From Chloroflexota bacterium (GTDB lineage Bacteria; Chloroflexota; Dehalococcoidia; JACPQD01), in assembly GCA_016190665.1 (NCBI GenBank), contig JACPQD010000013.1, positions 1 through 34,375 of the forward strand: a stretch of DNA of 34,375 nt, written 5' to 3'. This document shows, one piece after another, positions 23,083-31,428 of this stretch. Under the pieces are notes generated by a model. It was not told the DNA's origin, searched no databases, and saw nothing but the letters and a program-made list of their open reading frames with translations. The stretch's first letter is position 1; each line of letters opens with the position of its first letter. A program made the position numbers and the translations under genes.

Positions 23083-24162
23083 CTACCCTGCCCAGCCCAC
23101 CAGGTTCCACCCCTTGAAAAGCGGTATGCTGGTTCCGCCCACGGTGAGCGTGCCTTCCTCTGTCATGTTTATCCAGTAGGCTTTCCAGGTCTCCAGTCTG
23201 GCTATGGTGGCTCCGCCCGGATTGGCGGCGTTATAGAACTTCCAGGCGCCGGTGGCATTATCGAAGTTCCAGACCATGGTGTATTTGCCCGCGATAGAGG
23301 CCAAAGCCTCAGCAACGGTCTTCGGCCCGGGCGTGGGCGTAGGCGTGGCGGTGGGTGTCGCCGTGGCCGCAGGAGTGGGAGTCGCCCCAGTGGGCGAGAT
23401 GAGCCCGATGGTGTAGGCGCCTTTGGTCGTCGCCCACCAGTCGCTGACGATGAGGATGTAAGCTCCCGTGTTGTTCAGGACCTTGGCAAGGGTCTCACTC
23501 GGACTTGTGGAGCCGGGGGTGCCGGAGGCCTCAAGGGAGCCGTCCGGGGTCAGCAACTCAAGATAGGGATCGAGCGTGCTGCCCGGCGCGGCGTCCATAG
23601 TGATGATGACATTCTGGCCCGCCGTGCCCGGGAACGTGTAGAAGTCGGAGAAACCCAGGCTATTGATGGTCCCGTTGACGCTGGGACCAAAGGGCAAAGT
23701 GGGCATATGGGCCGGGTCAGTCAGCCTCAGCACATAGCCGCCGGAGGTCTTGCCCTGGACGTCCCTGGCCACGATCGTGTAAACGCCGTTCTTCGCCAGG
23801 CGCTTGGCAATCCGGGCGTTGATCCCCGGGCCGGTGTCCAGGTCAGAGGCCTCCTTGACACCGGTCGGGTCCAGGAGTTCCAGGTAAGGGTCCAGGCTCC
23901 CGCTGGTGGCCTCCATGGTGATTATAACCAGTTGTCCTACAGCCCCCGTGAAGCTCCACAGGTCCTGGCGTACCGGGGAGATCAGCCCGGAGACTGACTG
24001 GCCGGGAGCAATGGCCCCGCCCTCTGCCGCCCTGGGTGTGGGTGTGAGCGTCGGTGTGGGAGTCTCGACCTGAAACTCGGTGCCGCCCTGAAGGACCGAC
24101 GCCGCCTGCACGAGCGAAAGGAAGATAGCCAGCAAGGTACTAACGATGATCGATTTCTTCAT
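23083..24162 (-). CDS. Secreted protein, paralogue of the one at 15154 (PPC-like domains plus GWNxVGW domain)
   Basis: The 359-residue protein starts MKKSIIVSTLLAIFLSLVQA, a signal peptide sharing its first seven residues with the paralogue. A TPTPTLTPTP stretch follows (about 33-43), then two beta domains (WSFTGAVGQLVIITM... SLDPYLELLDPTG, and FYTFPGTAGQNVIITMDA... LDPYLELLTPDG). A second Pro/Thr-rich linker leads to a final domain: TVAEALASIAGKYTMVWNFD through YWINMTEE to KGWNLVGW. Domain order and linker position are the same as in the other copy, so the two arose by duplication. It is probably an exported surface protein binding a carbohydrate or protein partner. ATG 24162 is chosen from homology; AGAGG lies 9 nt upstream. 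Confidence 0.8.
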   Translation of the reverse strand: MKKSIIVSTLLAIFLSLVQAASVLQGGTEFQVETPTPTLTPTPRAAEGGAIAPGQSVSGLISPVRQDLWSFTGAVGQLVIITMEATSGSLDPYLELLDPTGVKEASDLDTGPGINARIAKRLAKNGVYTIVARDVQGKTSGGYVLRLTDPAHMPTLPFGPSVNGTINSLGFSDFYTFPGTAGQNVIITMDAAPGSTLDPYLELLTPDGSLEASGTPGSTSPSETLAKVLNNTGAYILIVSDWWATTKGAYTIGLISPTGATPTPAATATPTATPTPTPGPKTVAEALASIAGKYTMVWNFDNATGAWKFYNAANPGGATIARLETWKAYWINMTEEGTLTVGGTSIPLFKGWNLVGWAG

Positions 24163-24225
24163 TTCTGCGTTCCTCTCTCCTACGAAAATGAGTCGGGTCG
24201 GCCTCCGAACCCCGGTGCGGGGCAA

Positions 24226-24262
24226 GTCCCGACCCCCATCGGGATCCCGATGCGTCGGGACC
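24226..24262. repeat. GTCCCGAC palindromic repeat
   Basis: GTCCCGAC, CCCC, ATCGGGATCCCGAT, GC, GTCGGGAC form nested complementary arms. Related pieces (GTCCCGACGCATCAGGATCC) occur at about 27894-27913. On the minus strand it lies between the stop of the 34-residue membrane protein and the ribosome binding site of the secreted-protein gene, and could attenuate readthrough. Confidence 0.6.
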
Positions 24263-24274
24263 CCCGCGCTGGGG

Positions 24275-24379
24275 CTAAAACTCAGGGCTGCCGTGCATTA
24301 CATTCGCCATTAAGACGAACAGCACGACAAAGATGGCTATGGCCCCAATAATGACCAGCGCGCTTTTCATTTCTTTCAT
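24275..24379 (-). CDS. Small single-pass membrane protein (34 aa) downstream of recG
   Basis: A short frame of 35 codons on the minus strand encodes MKEMKSALVIIGAIAIFV followed by VLFVLMANVMHG and SPEF. The composition is a charged N-terminus, about 22 hydrophobic residues (7-28) and a short polar tail, so it should be a single-span membrane peptide with a basic N-terminus. AAGGGG lies 7 nt before ATG 24379. It begins 17 nt after the recG stop on the same strand, suggesting cotranscription. The family is not one I recognise. Function is unknown; small membrane peptides of this size often modulate a larger membrane protein. Confidence 0.65.
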   Translation of the reverse strand: MKEMKSALVIIGAIAIFVVLFVLMANVMHGSPEF

Positions 24380-24396
24380 TTGCGTCCCCTTTCGAG

Positions 24397-26928
24397 CTAG
24401 CTTGCTTCCTCAGCGCACCCGCTCCAGCGCCGTGCCATTTCCCGCGCCAAAAGCTGGCGCTCGGGCAAATCGAGATGAAGGTCGCGGTCCAGCAAGGCCG
24501 CCGCCTCCTGTCGCGCCTGTTCGATTATTTTAACATCGGAGAGCCTCGCCATGCGAAGATCGGGCAGGCCGCTTTGACGCGTGCCGAGGAACTCACCGGG
24601 GCCGCGCATCTCCAGATCGGCCTCCGCCAGCTTAAAGCCGTCGCTGGTCTTCTCCAGGACCGCGAGACGCTTCTCCCCATCCTCGGATAGAGCCTCAGAC
24701 AGCAGCAAGCAATAGCTCTTGTGCTCCCCCCTCCCCACACGCCCGCGGAACTGGTGGAGCTGGGAGAGGCCAAAGCGCTCCGCCCCTTCCACCAGCATCA
24801 CCGTGGCGTTGGGCACGTCTATGCCCACCTCCACCACCGCCGTGGACACCAGGACATGCAACTCGCCTTCCCGAAAGCGGCGCATCACCTCATCCTTCTC
24901 CCTGGGGGACATGCGGCCGTGGAGCAAGCCTAGCCTCAGATCGGGGAAGACCTCCTGGGAAAGCCGCTCGTATTCGGCCACCGCAGCCCGCGTCTCTATG
25001 CTCTCCGACTCCTCGATGAGAGGGCAAATAACGAAGGCCTGCCGGCCGGCGGCCACCTGCTTGCGCACGAAGTCGTAGGCGGCGGGGCGCTGGCGAGGGT
25101 CCACCCACTTGGTGACTATCTCCTGCCGTCCCGGCGGAAGCTCGTCGATGACCGAGACGTCCAGGTCGCCGTAGACCGTCAGCGCCAGCGTGCGCGGAAT
25201 CGGCGTAGCCGACATGGCGAGCACGTGCGGGTTGAAGCCCTTTTGACGCATGGCCGAGCGCTGCATGACGCCGAAGCGGTGCTGCTCATCAACTACTGCC
25301 AGGGCCAGCCGGTCGAAGCTGACCGCCTTCTGGATAAGAGCCTGCGTGCCGATTATGAGGTCCACCGCCCCCTCGGCGATGCAGTCGTGAACTCGCCGCT
25401 TCTCTCCTGGCTTGAGGCCTCCGATGAGCAGGCCGACGGTGACTGTCCTGGCGTCCGGTACGGCGACGGCCCTCAGAACCCTTTTGCTTTCATCCTCCTC
25501 TTGTGCGGCTTGCAAGAGGCTGCAGATGGTGCGAAAATGCTGCTCCGCGAGTATCTCCGTGGGCGCCATCAAGGCGGCCTGGTAGCCAGAGGAGGCGGCG
25601 AAGAGCATGGCGGCTGTGGCCACCACCGTCTTCCCGCTTCCCACATCCCCCTGGAGCAAGCGGCTCATGGGCCGCCCCCTCTTGAGGTCAGCGATGATCT
25701 CCCTGAGGACCTTCTTCTGCGCCCGAGTCAGGGGATAGGGCAGGGAAGCGATGAAGCTCTTCGCCAGGCCCGCTTCATCGGTCAGGGCTATCCCTGGCTC
25801 AGCGTCCTGCCACTCCCGTTTGCGTTGTATGAGCCTCAATTGCATCGTGAAAAGCTCGTCGAAGGCCAGGCGGCGACGGGCTTGATCATAGCGGGCCGGG
25901 TTGTCCGGGAAATGCGCCTGAGCGATGGCCACCGAAAGGGGCATCAGCCCCAGCCGTCTCCTCACGTCTTCAGGCAAGAAATCGGGCAGCGTCGGCGCCA
26001 AAAGGTCGACGGTCTCCTTGGCCAGGCGCCGGACAACCTTAGGGTACAGACCCTCGGTCAAAGGATACACAGGCACCAGCCGGCCAGTATGGATGGTATC
26101 GCCGGATTCCACGTACTCCCACTCCGGCGATTCGAACACCTTCATGCCCTTGAAAAGGCTGACCTTTCCGCTGATGGCAATGCGCGTATTTGGCCGGAGG
26201 GCTTTGGCGACGAAGGGCTGGTTGAACCAGACAACCCGGGTGTTTCCCGTCTCATCCCCGACCACGGCCTCTGTGGAGCGCATGCGGCGCCCGATCTGCC
26301 TCACCGTGGCCTCCCAGACCGTAGCCACAATGGTCTGCTCCTTGCCTACCTGAAGGCGCGCGATGGGCACCACCTGGCTGAAGTCGTTGTGGCGGCGCGG
26401 GAAGAAATAGAGCAGGTCGCGCGTCGTGTCCACGCCGAGCTTGTGGAGCTTCTCCGATACGCTCTTGTGGATTCCTTTGACGCTGGAGATAGGCGCCTCG
26501 ATAGGGGGGCGCGGCGAGACAGCCTCAACCACCGGCTGCCCCGACTTGCTGCCCAGCGTCGCTGCCTTGGCGATAGCACTGACCGTCCCCGCTCCGACTT
26601 TCTCCCGACTGGGTTGGGGATGCCTCGCGACTTCCTGCTCCGCGCTCCGCGCTTCGCGCTCCGCAAGGGGACCGCCGTTGAGGCTTTCCAGGAGAGCGAT
26701 GGCTTTCGCCGTCCAGCGGAGGCGCGCCGGCTTGTCCAGGGTGGCGTAGCTCACCGACAACATGCGGTCCACGCGCTCCAGAGCATTCGGGCTGTCCGCC
26801 ACGTTCTTCAGGTCGACAGCCCAGCCGGAGAGGAAGCGGTCGAGGCCGCCCACCACGGCCGTATCGGCGCAGCCCTTGGCCTGCTCCAGCCGAAGGATCT
26901 TGGCCAGTTGCTCCGCAGCCCGTTTCAA
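24397..26928 (-). CDS. recG: ATP-dependent DNA helicase RecG
   Basis: The 843-residue protein reverses stalled replication forks and branch-migrates Holliday junctions. From the chosen start, an N-terminal helical extension of about 150 residues precedes the OB-fold wedge domain (about 150-300). The SF2 helicase core follows: QGDVGSGKT at about 426-434, DEQHRFGV (motif II), AMSATPIPRT, VVEVGIDVPNA and FRGRVGRGEHKSYC. The helicase core is complete. A variable Ala/Pro/Ser-rich linker at about 90-145 includes AEREARSAEQEVARHPQ, encoded by a CGCGCTC-type repeat. TTG 26928 is preferred as the start: AAAGG lies 7 nt before it, and it begins 2 nt after the degV stop. It is cotranscribed with degV and probably with fakA. 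Confidence 0.97.
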   Translation of the reverse strand: MKRAAEQLAKILRLEQAKGCADTAVVGGLDRFLSGWAVDLKNVADSPNALERVDRMLSVSYATLDKPARLRWTAKAIALLESLNGGPLAEREARSAEQEVARHPQPSREKVGAGTVSAIAKAATLGSKSGQPVVEAVSPRPPIEAPISSVKGIHKSVSEKLHKLGVDTTRDLLYFFPRRHNDFSQVVPIARLQVGKEQTIVATVWEATVRQIGRRMRSTEAVVGDETGNTRVVWFNQPFVAKALRPNTRIAISGKVSLFKGMKVFESPEWEYVESGDTIHTGRLVPVYPLTEGLYPKVVRRLAKETVDLLAPTLPDFLPEDVRRRLGLMPLSVAIAQAHFPDNPARYDQARRRLAFDELFTMQLRLIQRKREWQDAEPGIALTDEAGLAKSFIASLPYPLTRAQKKVLREIIADLKRGRPMSRLLQGDVGSGKTVVATAAMLFAASSGYQAALMAPTEILAEQHFRTICSLLQAAQEEDESKRVLRAVAVPDARTVTVGLLIGGLKPGEKRRVHDCIAEGAVDLIIGTQALIQKAVSFDRLALAVVDEQHRFGVMQRSAMRQKGFNPHVLAMSATPIPRTLALTVYGDLDVSVIDELPPGRQEIVTKWVDPRQRPAAYDFVRKQVAAGRQAFVICPLIEESESIETRAAVAEYERLSQEVFPDLRLGLLHGRMSPREKDEVMRRFREGELHVLVSTAVVEVGIDVPNATVMLVEGAERFGLSQLHQFRGRVGRGEHKSYCLLLSEALSEDGEKRLAVLEKTSDGFKLAEADLEMRGPGEFLGTRQSGLPDLRMARLSDVKIIEQARQEAAALLDRDLHLDLPERQLLAREMARRWSGCAEEAS

Positions 26929-26932
26929 ATCG

Positions 26933-27775
26933 CTACCTTTCGCTCTCGATGAAGGCCACGCCGAGCGCGCCGGGACCAAGGTACGTGCCGAGGACGGGGC
27001 CGAACCTGGAGCAGACCATGCGCTCCCGCGGAAAAAGCGCGGACAGCCGATCGGCGAGGTCCTCCGCGTCGGAAGGAGTGTTGCTGTCCAGGACAGCCAG
27101 CTCGTCGATGGGCCTGTGCTCTTCTACCAGCTTGACCAGGCGCGCCATGGCCTTGGCGCGGGTGCGCTCCCTTCCCAACGCCTGCGCCTCGCCATCATGG
27201 CAGCCGATGATGGGCTTGATCCCCAGCAGGCTACCCAGCAGGACGCTGGCTTTGCCGATGCGCCCGCCCTTATGGAGGTACTCCAAGCTCTCCACGGAAC
27301 CCATCAGGTAAGTCCGAGGGATGAGGCCCCGCACCACGTTCGCCATCTGGTCCAGGGACTGTCCCGCTTGGGCCGCCCTGGCGGCAGCGATGACAATGAG
27401 GCCGAGGCCCATGGAAGCCTGCAACGAATCAATAATCTCGATGCGGCAGCTCCCCTCCACCACCTGCCGGCCTACCAGCGCCGAGTTACAGGTGCCGCTC
27501 AGCTTCGCCGAGATATGGATGGACAGAATCTCATCTGTCTCCCTGGCCAGGGCCTGGTAGGCGGCCGTGAATTCGCCGGCGGAGGGCTGGGACGTGGTGG
27601 GTAGAACTGAGGCGCTGGCCAACTTCGAGAAGAATACGGAGGGGGTAATGTCTACGCCGTCGCGATACGTGGCCTCGCCGAAGTGCACTCGAAGCGGGAC
27701 TACTGTAATGCCCAGGGCCCGGACGATGTCCTTCGGCAAGTCGCAGGTGCTGTCAGTAACGACTTTGACGGCCAT
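26933..27775 (-). CDS. DegV family fatty-acid-binding protein (FakB-like)
   Basis: The 280-residue protein has the DegV fold: VVTDSTCDLP at the start, LPTTSQPSAGEF (58-69) with the fatty-acid carboxylate-binding Thr-Ser, and HISAKLSGTCNSA (87-99). In Firmicutes, FakB proteins of this family present a fatty acid to the kinase FakA, making acyl-phosphate for phospholipid synthesis. The kinase-like partner is encoded upstream at 28035 on the same strand, which supports the FakB role. GAGGAG precedes the ATG by 6 nt. The stop lies 4 nt before the recG TTG start, so it is in a recG operon. Confidence 0.9.
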   Translation of the reverse strand: MAVKVVTDSTCDLPKDIVRALGITVVPLRVHFGEATYRDGVDITPSVFFSKLASASVLPTTSQPSAGEFTAAYQALARETDEILSIHISAKLSGTCNSALVGRQVVEGSCRIEIIDSLQASMGLGLIVIAAARAAQAGQSLDQMANVVRGLIPRTYLMGSVESLEYLHKGGRIGKASVLLGSLLGIKPIIGCHDGEAQALGRERTRAKAMARLVKLVEEHRPIDELAVLDSNTPSDAEDLADRLSALFPRERMVCSRFGPVLGTYLGPGALGVAFIESER

Positions 27776-27837
27776 TGGTTCTCCTCATATTGGGCTCGCC
27801 GTGGTTGGCTTGCTCCAGTCTAGCGGCGGCGCGTCTT

Positions 27838-27985
27838 TGTTGTCACCCTGAGCGAAGTCGGGGTCTTGCTGGGCTGGCGGCGGCCTTCGCGAAGTCCCGA
27901 CGCATCAGGATCCCGAAGAAGTCGGGAGATCTTTCGCCGGTGGTCATCAAACCCAAGATCCTTCGCTATCGCTCAGGATAACAGC
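27838..27985. repeat. Dispersed TGAGCGAAG/GGATCTT repeat region between degV and fakA
   Basis: The gap 27776-28034 holds GTCACCCTGAGCGAAGTC, a central CCCGACGCATCAGGATCCCG segment and ATCCTTCGCTATCGCTCAGG, which partly complement one another. Related pieces occur near 14970-15050 and 33775-33910. No gene is visible in the gap. Confidence 0.5.
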
Positions 27986-28034
27986 ATAACGCGCGCTATT
28001 CGTACACTGGCAGTGCGACATCGACCACCATCGA

Positions 28035-29642
28035 CTATTCTACGGATATTATGTACGCGTAGTGCGGCTGCCCACCCCACACCACCTCCACCTCGACGCC
28101 CGGGTAGTCCTGCCGGAGACCGGCAGCCAGCCGCGCCGCCTCATCGGCGGTGGCTTCCGCGCCGTAATAGAGGGTGATGAGTCCACCCTTCCTGGCATCC
28201 ATTCGTCTCACTGTCTCGCGGAGGGCCTCTTCGATGGAGTCGCTGGCGGCCACCATATCCTCGTCCACCAGGCCGATGAACTGGCCTTTCCGCGCAGCGA
28301 CGTCCCGCAGGTGGGCGCCCCGGATGGCGATGGTTATCTTGCCGCTGCGCACCGAACGGCGGGCGTCCTCCATGGACGAAAGGTTGGCCTCAAGGCTCGC
28401 CTCGCCGCTAAAGGTGAGCATTGCCGCTACCCCCTGGGGAATGCTCTCGGTGGGCACCACCTCCACCGTCTCCTTGGCCAGAGCGCGCGCTTGTCTGGCC
28501 GCGGGCACAATATTGCCGTTGTTCGGAAGCAGGATGACCCTCTTCGCCCCAACCATTCGAATGCCATTGAGCAGGTCCTGCACGCTGGGATTCATAGTCT
28601 GGCCGCCCGGCACGACCTCCCCCGCGCCCAGGCTAAGAAATACGTCCCTCAATCCGTCGCCGGAGACCACCGCCACCACCGCGGTCTCAGCCGTCGCTGA
28701 GCCAGTCCGGAAATCCCGGTGCTGCTCATCCATGTCCTCAATCTTGACCTGCCGCACCTCGCCTATCCCTGAGACATAAGTGATGACCGCGTCCGGGTTG
28801 AGGGTGTGGATGTGTACCCTGGCCAACTCGCTATCGCCCACGACCATGAGCGATTCGCCCATATCCTTGAGCGTCTTCCTGATCTCCTCCAGACCCAGGT
28901 CCTTGCCCTGAAGGAGGAACTCCGTGCAGTGGCCGTAGCGTTTCGTTTCCCCTAGGATGGGGGATGTCTCGCCGGACACTGGCTCCACAGCACCCTCCTC
29001 CACAACAGGCGCCCCCTTCAGCCGGCGCAGGGCCCCTTCGAGGATGATATAGAGCCCCTGGCCCCCGGCGTCGATGACGCCGGCCTCCTCGAGGACGGGC
29101 AGAAGGTGCTGCGTCTTGACCACGGAGGCGCGGGCCGCCTCGACAGTGGCCTCCAGAACGTCCACCACACTACGGCTATCGACGCGGGCCGCCGCCCGGG
29201 CGGCGTCAGACGCTTCGCGGATAACGGTCAGGATAGTCCCCTCCACGGGATCGGCCACGCCCTTGTAGGCGGCCGATGATGCCAGGGCCAGGGCAGCGGC
29301 CAGATCGGCTCCCTTGAAGGTCTTCTTCCCCTGGAGTCCAGTAGCCAGGCCGCGCAGAATCTGGGAGAGGATGACGCCGCTGTTGCCTCGCGCCCCCATA
29401 AGGGCCCCCCCGGCCATGGCCTGGGCCACGGCGCCCGCCTCCCGCGAGGGCGCCTTCGCTGCTTCCTCCATAGTGGCGCGCATGGTGAGGAGCATGTTGG
29501 TGCCCGTGTCGCCATCGGGGACGGGGAAGACATTCAGCGCGTTCACCGCCGCAGCGTTCCTCTCCAGAAGCGACGTGGCCGCGCCGAACATTGCTTTCAA
29601 GTCGTGGCCGTCGAGGCGTCTACTGATTTTCGCCCTAGGCAA
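28035..29642 (-). CDS. fakA: DAK2-domain fatty acid kinase (FakA/YloV-like)
   Basis: The 535-residue protein has an N-terminal DAK2 (DhaL-like) nucleotide-binding domain with NVFPVPDGDTGTNM (37-50; the Asp residues bind Mg-ATP), ALMGARGNSGVILSQILRG (about 80-98) and GTILTVIREASDAA. A middle domain (DAGGQGLYIILEGALRRLKG onward) and a DegV-like C-terminal part follow, including ILLPNNGNIVPAARQA. This is the FakA/YloV architecture; it phosphorylates fatty acids presented by FakB (DegV) proteins, one of which is encoded next. The start is TTG 29642, 6 nt after GGAG. The gene is divergent from rpmB, an order also common in Firmicutes. Confidence 0.93.
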   Translation of the reverse strand: MPRAKISRRLDGHDLKAMFGAATSLLERNAAAVNALNVFPVPDGDTGTNMLLTMRATMEEAAKAPSREAGAVAQAMAGGALMGARGNSGVILSQILRGLATGLQGKKTFKGADLAAALALASSAAYKGVADPVEGTILTVIREASDAARAAARVDSRSVVDVLEATVEAARASVVKTQHLLPVLEEAGVIDAGGQGLYIILEGALRRLKGAPVVEEGAVEPVSGETSPILGETKRYGHCTEFLLQGKDLGLEEIRKTLKDMGESLMVVGDSELARVHIHTLNPDAVITYVSGIGEVRQVKIEDMDEQHRDFRTGSATAETAVVAVVSGDGLRDVFLSLGAGEVVPGGQTMNPSVQDLLNGIRMVGAKRVILLPNNGNIVPAARQARALAKETVEVVPTESIPQGVAAMLTFSGEASLEANLSSMEDARRSVRSGKITIAIRGAHLRDVAARKGQFIGLVDEDMVAASDSIEEALRETVRRMDARKGGLITLYYGAEATADEAARLAAGLRQDYPGVEVEVVWGGQPHYAYIISVE

Positions 29643-29699
29643 GGACCTCTCCCGAATGATGAAAGCTGAAAGCTGACGGCTGACAGTTCACTCTGCGAC

Positions 29700-29728
29700 T
29701 TGCCATCTCCCCGCCGATATGGTATTTT
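29700..29728 (+). promoter_or_regulatory. Candidate promoter of rpmB
   Basis: TTGCCA (29700-29705, 5 of 6) and TATTTT (29723-29728, 4 of 6) are spaced by 17 bp on the plus strand, about 50 nt before the rpmB start. The upstream part contains AAGCTGAAAGCTGACGGCTGACAG-type slippage repeats. Confidence 0.45.
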
Positions 29729-29781
29729 AGTTCATAACATTCTAGTGTAAAGACTCAGCGCAGTCAAAGGGGAAAATAGCT

Positions 29782-29970
29782 TTGGCAGGCAAATGCGATA
29801 TCTGTGGGAAGGTGGTCCGCTACGGCTGTAACGTGAGCCACTCCAAGCGGCATACGCCGCGGGCGTGGATGCCTAATATTCACGTCACTTCGCTAGTAGT
29901 GGACGGCAAGACCAAGCGGTTCAATCTCTGCACCCGGTGCATCCGGACGCGGAGCAAGGCGGCGGGCTAG
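29782..29970 (+). CDS. rpmB: 50S ribosomal protein bL28, zinc-binding form
   Basis: The 62-residue protein is L28 of the large ribosomal subunit: AGKCDICGKVVRYGCNVSHS, then SKRHTPRAWMPNIH, and LCTRCIRT. The paired CxxC motifs (CDIC at 4-7, CTRC about 51-54) are the zinc ribbon of the C+ form, so zinc is needed and no C- paralogue is present here. The start is TTG, with AAGGGG 9 nt upstream; the next ATG is 36 codons away. A candidate promoter lies at 29700-29728. It is divergent from fakA. Confidence 0.96.
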   Translation: MAGKCDICGKVVRYGCNVSHSKRHTPRAWMPNIHVTSLVVDGKTKRFNLCTRCIRTRSKAAG

Positions 29971-29983
29971 GATTCGTCGTCTC

Positions 29984-30063
29984 TACCGCGCACTGAAGTA
30001 CGCGGAATCGAGGACCGTTCTTTTTTACGGCTGCCAATACCGCGTACTTTAGTGCGCGGTGTG
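29984..30063. repeat. Double-palindrome interspersed repeat, copy 2
   Basis: Two near-palindromes, CCGCGCACTGAAGTACGCGG (from about 29986) and CCGCGTACTTTAGTGCGCGG (to about 30059), stand in inverted order about 32 bp apart. They match copy 1 at 8666-8741 in arm sequence, order and orientation; the central spacer differs. It lies 14 nt past the rpmB stop. The rest of the gap 29971-30213 shows no gene. Confidence 0.75.
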
Positions 30064-30213
30064 TGACAGTTCCCATCTTCGTGCCAACAGTAATAATTAC
30101 GGCCTAACTTGGCGCAGTTCCACATGCCCCTGTGGGGGCGCCACGGCGCATGAAAATGCCGTAGGGCAGGTGGCTTGTCCCCTGCCGCCGTCGTGGGGCG
30201 TTGGGAATCATTT

Positions 30214-30885
30214 TCATAGCAGGCTGGCTCGAATACGTTCGATGGCCTGCGCTACGCTTTCCTTGCCGTTGAATACGGCGGCCCCGGCCACCAGCACCCG
30301 CGCCCCGGCCTTGACCACGCGGGGGGCGATCTCCGCGTTCACGCCGCCGTCCACCTCTAATTCCGCCTCCAGGCCCTTGTCGTCCAGCATGCGGCGCAGA
30401 CACGCTATCTTGTCGATGCTGCCATTGATGAAGGACTGTCCCCCGAAGCCCGGGTTCACCGACATCACCAGCACCAGGTCGAGATAGGGCAGAATCTCCT
30501 CCAAGGTGGTCAGCGAAGTGGCCGGATTCAGCGACACTCCCGCCTTGACCCCCAGCCCCTTTATCATCTCGACGACGCGGTGGAGATGGACGCAGGCCTC
30601 CACGTGCACCGTGATGATATCCGCGCCCGCCTTGGCGAACTCCTCGATGTACCTCTCCGGCGACTCTATCATCAGGTGGACGTCCAGGGGCAGCGCCGTC
30701 GTAGGCCGCAGCGCCTTGACGATGGGCGGCCCGATGGTGATATTCGGGACGAAGTGGCCGTCCATCACATCGACGTGGATATAGTCCGCGCCCGCGCGCG
30801 TCGCCTCCGCCACCTCCTCCCCCAGCCGCGCGAAGTCGGCCGAGAGGATGGAAGGGGCTAGCTTGATGGTTGAATTAGGGGACAT
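30214..30885 (-). CDS. rpe: Ribulose-phosphate 3-epimerase
   Basis: The 223-residue TIM-barrel enzyme interconverts D-ribulose 5-phosphate and D-xylulose 5-phosphate in the pentose phosphate pathway. Key residues are present: [10 protein letters not shown] (9-18), [12 protein letters not shown] (37-48; H37 and D39), DVHLM (68-72; H70), [12 protein letters not shown] (141-152) and EVDGGV (177-182; D179), with metal ligands H37, D39, H70 and D179. Full length and undisturbed. It is encoded on the minus strand after the nuclease gene, 27 nt away, but whether they share an mRNA is unclear. Confidence 0.97.
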   Translation of the reverse strand: MSPNSTIKLAPSILSADFARLGEEVAEATRAGADYIHVDVMDGHFVPNITIGPPIVKALRPTTALPLDVHLMIESPERYIEEFAKAGADIITVHVEACVHLHRVVEMIKGLGVKAGVSLNPATSLTTLEEILPYLDLVLVMSVNPGFGGQSFINGSIDKIACLRRMLDDKGLEAELEVDGGVNAEIAPRVVKAGARVLVAGAAVFNGKESVAQAIERIRASLL

Positions 30886-30912
30886 GGGTGATTCCTCGCT
30901 GGTGGCGTTGCG

Positions 30913-31401
30913 CTATGATTTCGCTATTATGTCCCATTTGTCCTTATGGTCTTTCAAATTGAATTCGGACACTGCACAATGAGTTGTTTTCGGATTTCTG
31001 GGTCTCTTTCCTCCGGGTTTGTCCAACCAACCTTTGTAGCTTCTGTAAATGATGTCTTGAAGGTCCCTCATTCTGCAAACGTAAAAGTCGTCCCGGTTCT
31101 GACCTTTCAACGCTACTAGGACGCATATTATATCCGTCAGTTCTTTCTTTCCGTTGACCGTTTGAGATTCGTTCGACAGAGAGATGTCCAAGAAGTTCGT
31201 TGCATCGAATTGCCAGGAACCCGTCTTCTTCGCTTTGACTTGGATGGGGACCGTTTCAAATTGCTGGTTGATCGCGAGAATGTCGAAAGTAGGAACATTT
31301 CCGGTAAAGGTGGTTGAGATCAATCCTCTCCGACATAGCTCGGCCGAGACGAGATACTCACCCACTTGCTTTGCAAGCTGCATGCTTCTACCAGTGGCCA
31401 T
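30913..31401 (-). CDS. PD-(D/E)XK nuclease-like protein
   Basis: The 162-residue protein resembles small Holliday-junction resolvase/restriction-like nucleases: GEYLVSAELCRRGLISTTF with E15, then PTFDILAIN with D40 and PIQVKAKK with Q54 and K56, i.e. an E-x-D-x-QxK site. A C-terminal region of about 75 residues (GQNRDDFYVCRMRDLQDII onward) is less conserved. It could be a nuclease of a small defence or toxin module or a resolvase; nothing decides between them. Base composition is visibly lower in GC than in rpe and argH, suggesting acquisition. It lies 27 nt downstream of the antitoxin-like gene and is probably part of that operon. Confidence 0.7.
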   Translation of the reverse strand: MATGRSMQLAKQVGEYLVSAELCRRGLISTTFTGNVPTFDILAINQQFETVPIQVKAKKTGSWQFDATNFLDISLSNESQTVNGKKELTDIICVLVALKGQNRDDFYVCRMRDLQDIIYRSYKGWLDKPGGKRPRNPKTTHCAVSEFNLKDHKDKWDIIAKS

Positions 31402-31428
31402 GCCCTTTCTCCTCCAAGACGACCTAGC

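Noticed and set aside
22618..23997. A long plus-strand open frame (about 459 codons)
   Set aside because: It runs antisense across three genes with clear motifs (exonuclease, MNT, secreted protein). GC-rich DNA commonly gives such shadow frames.
25225..26952. A long plus-strand open frame (about 575 codons)
   Set aside because: It is antisense to recG, which has a complete set of helicase motifs.
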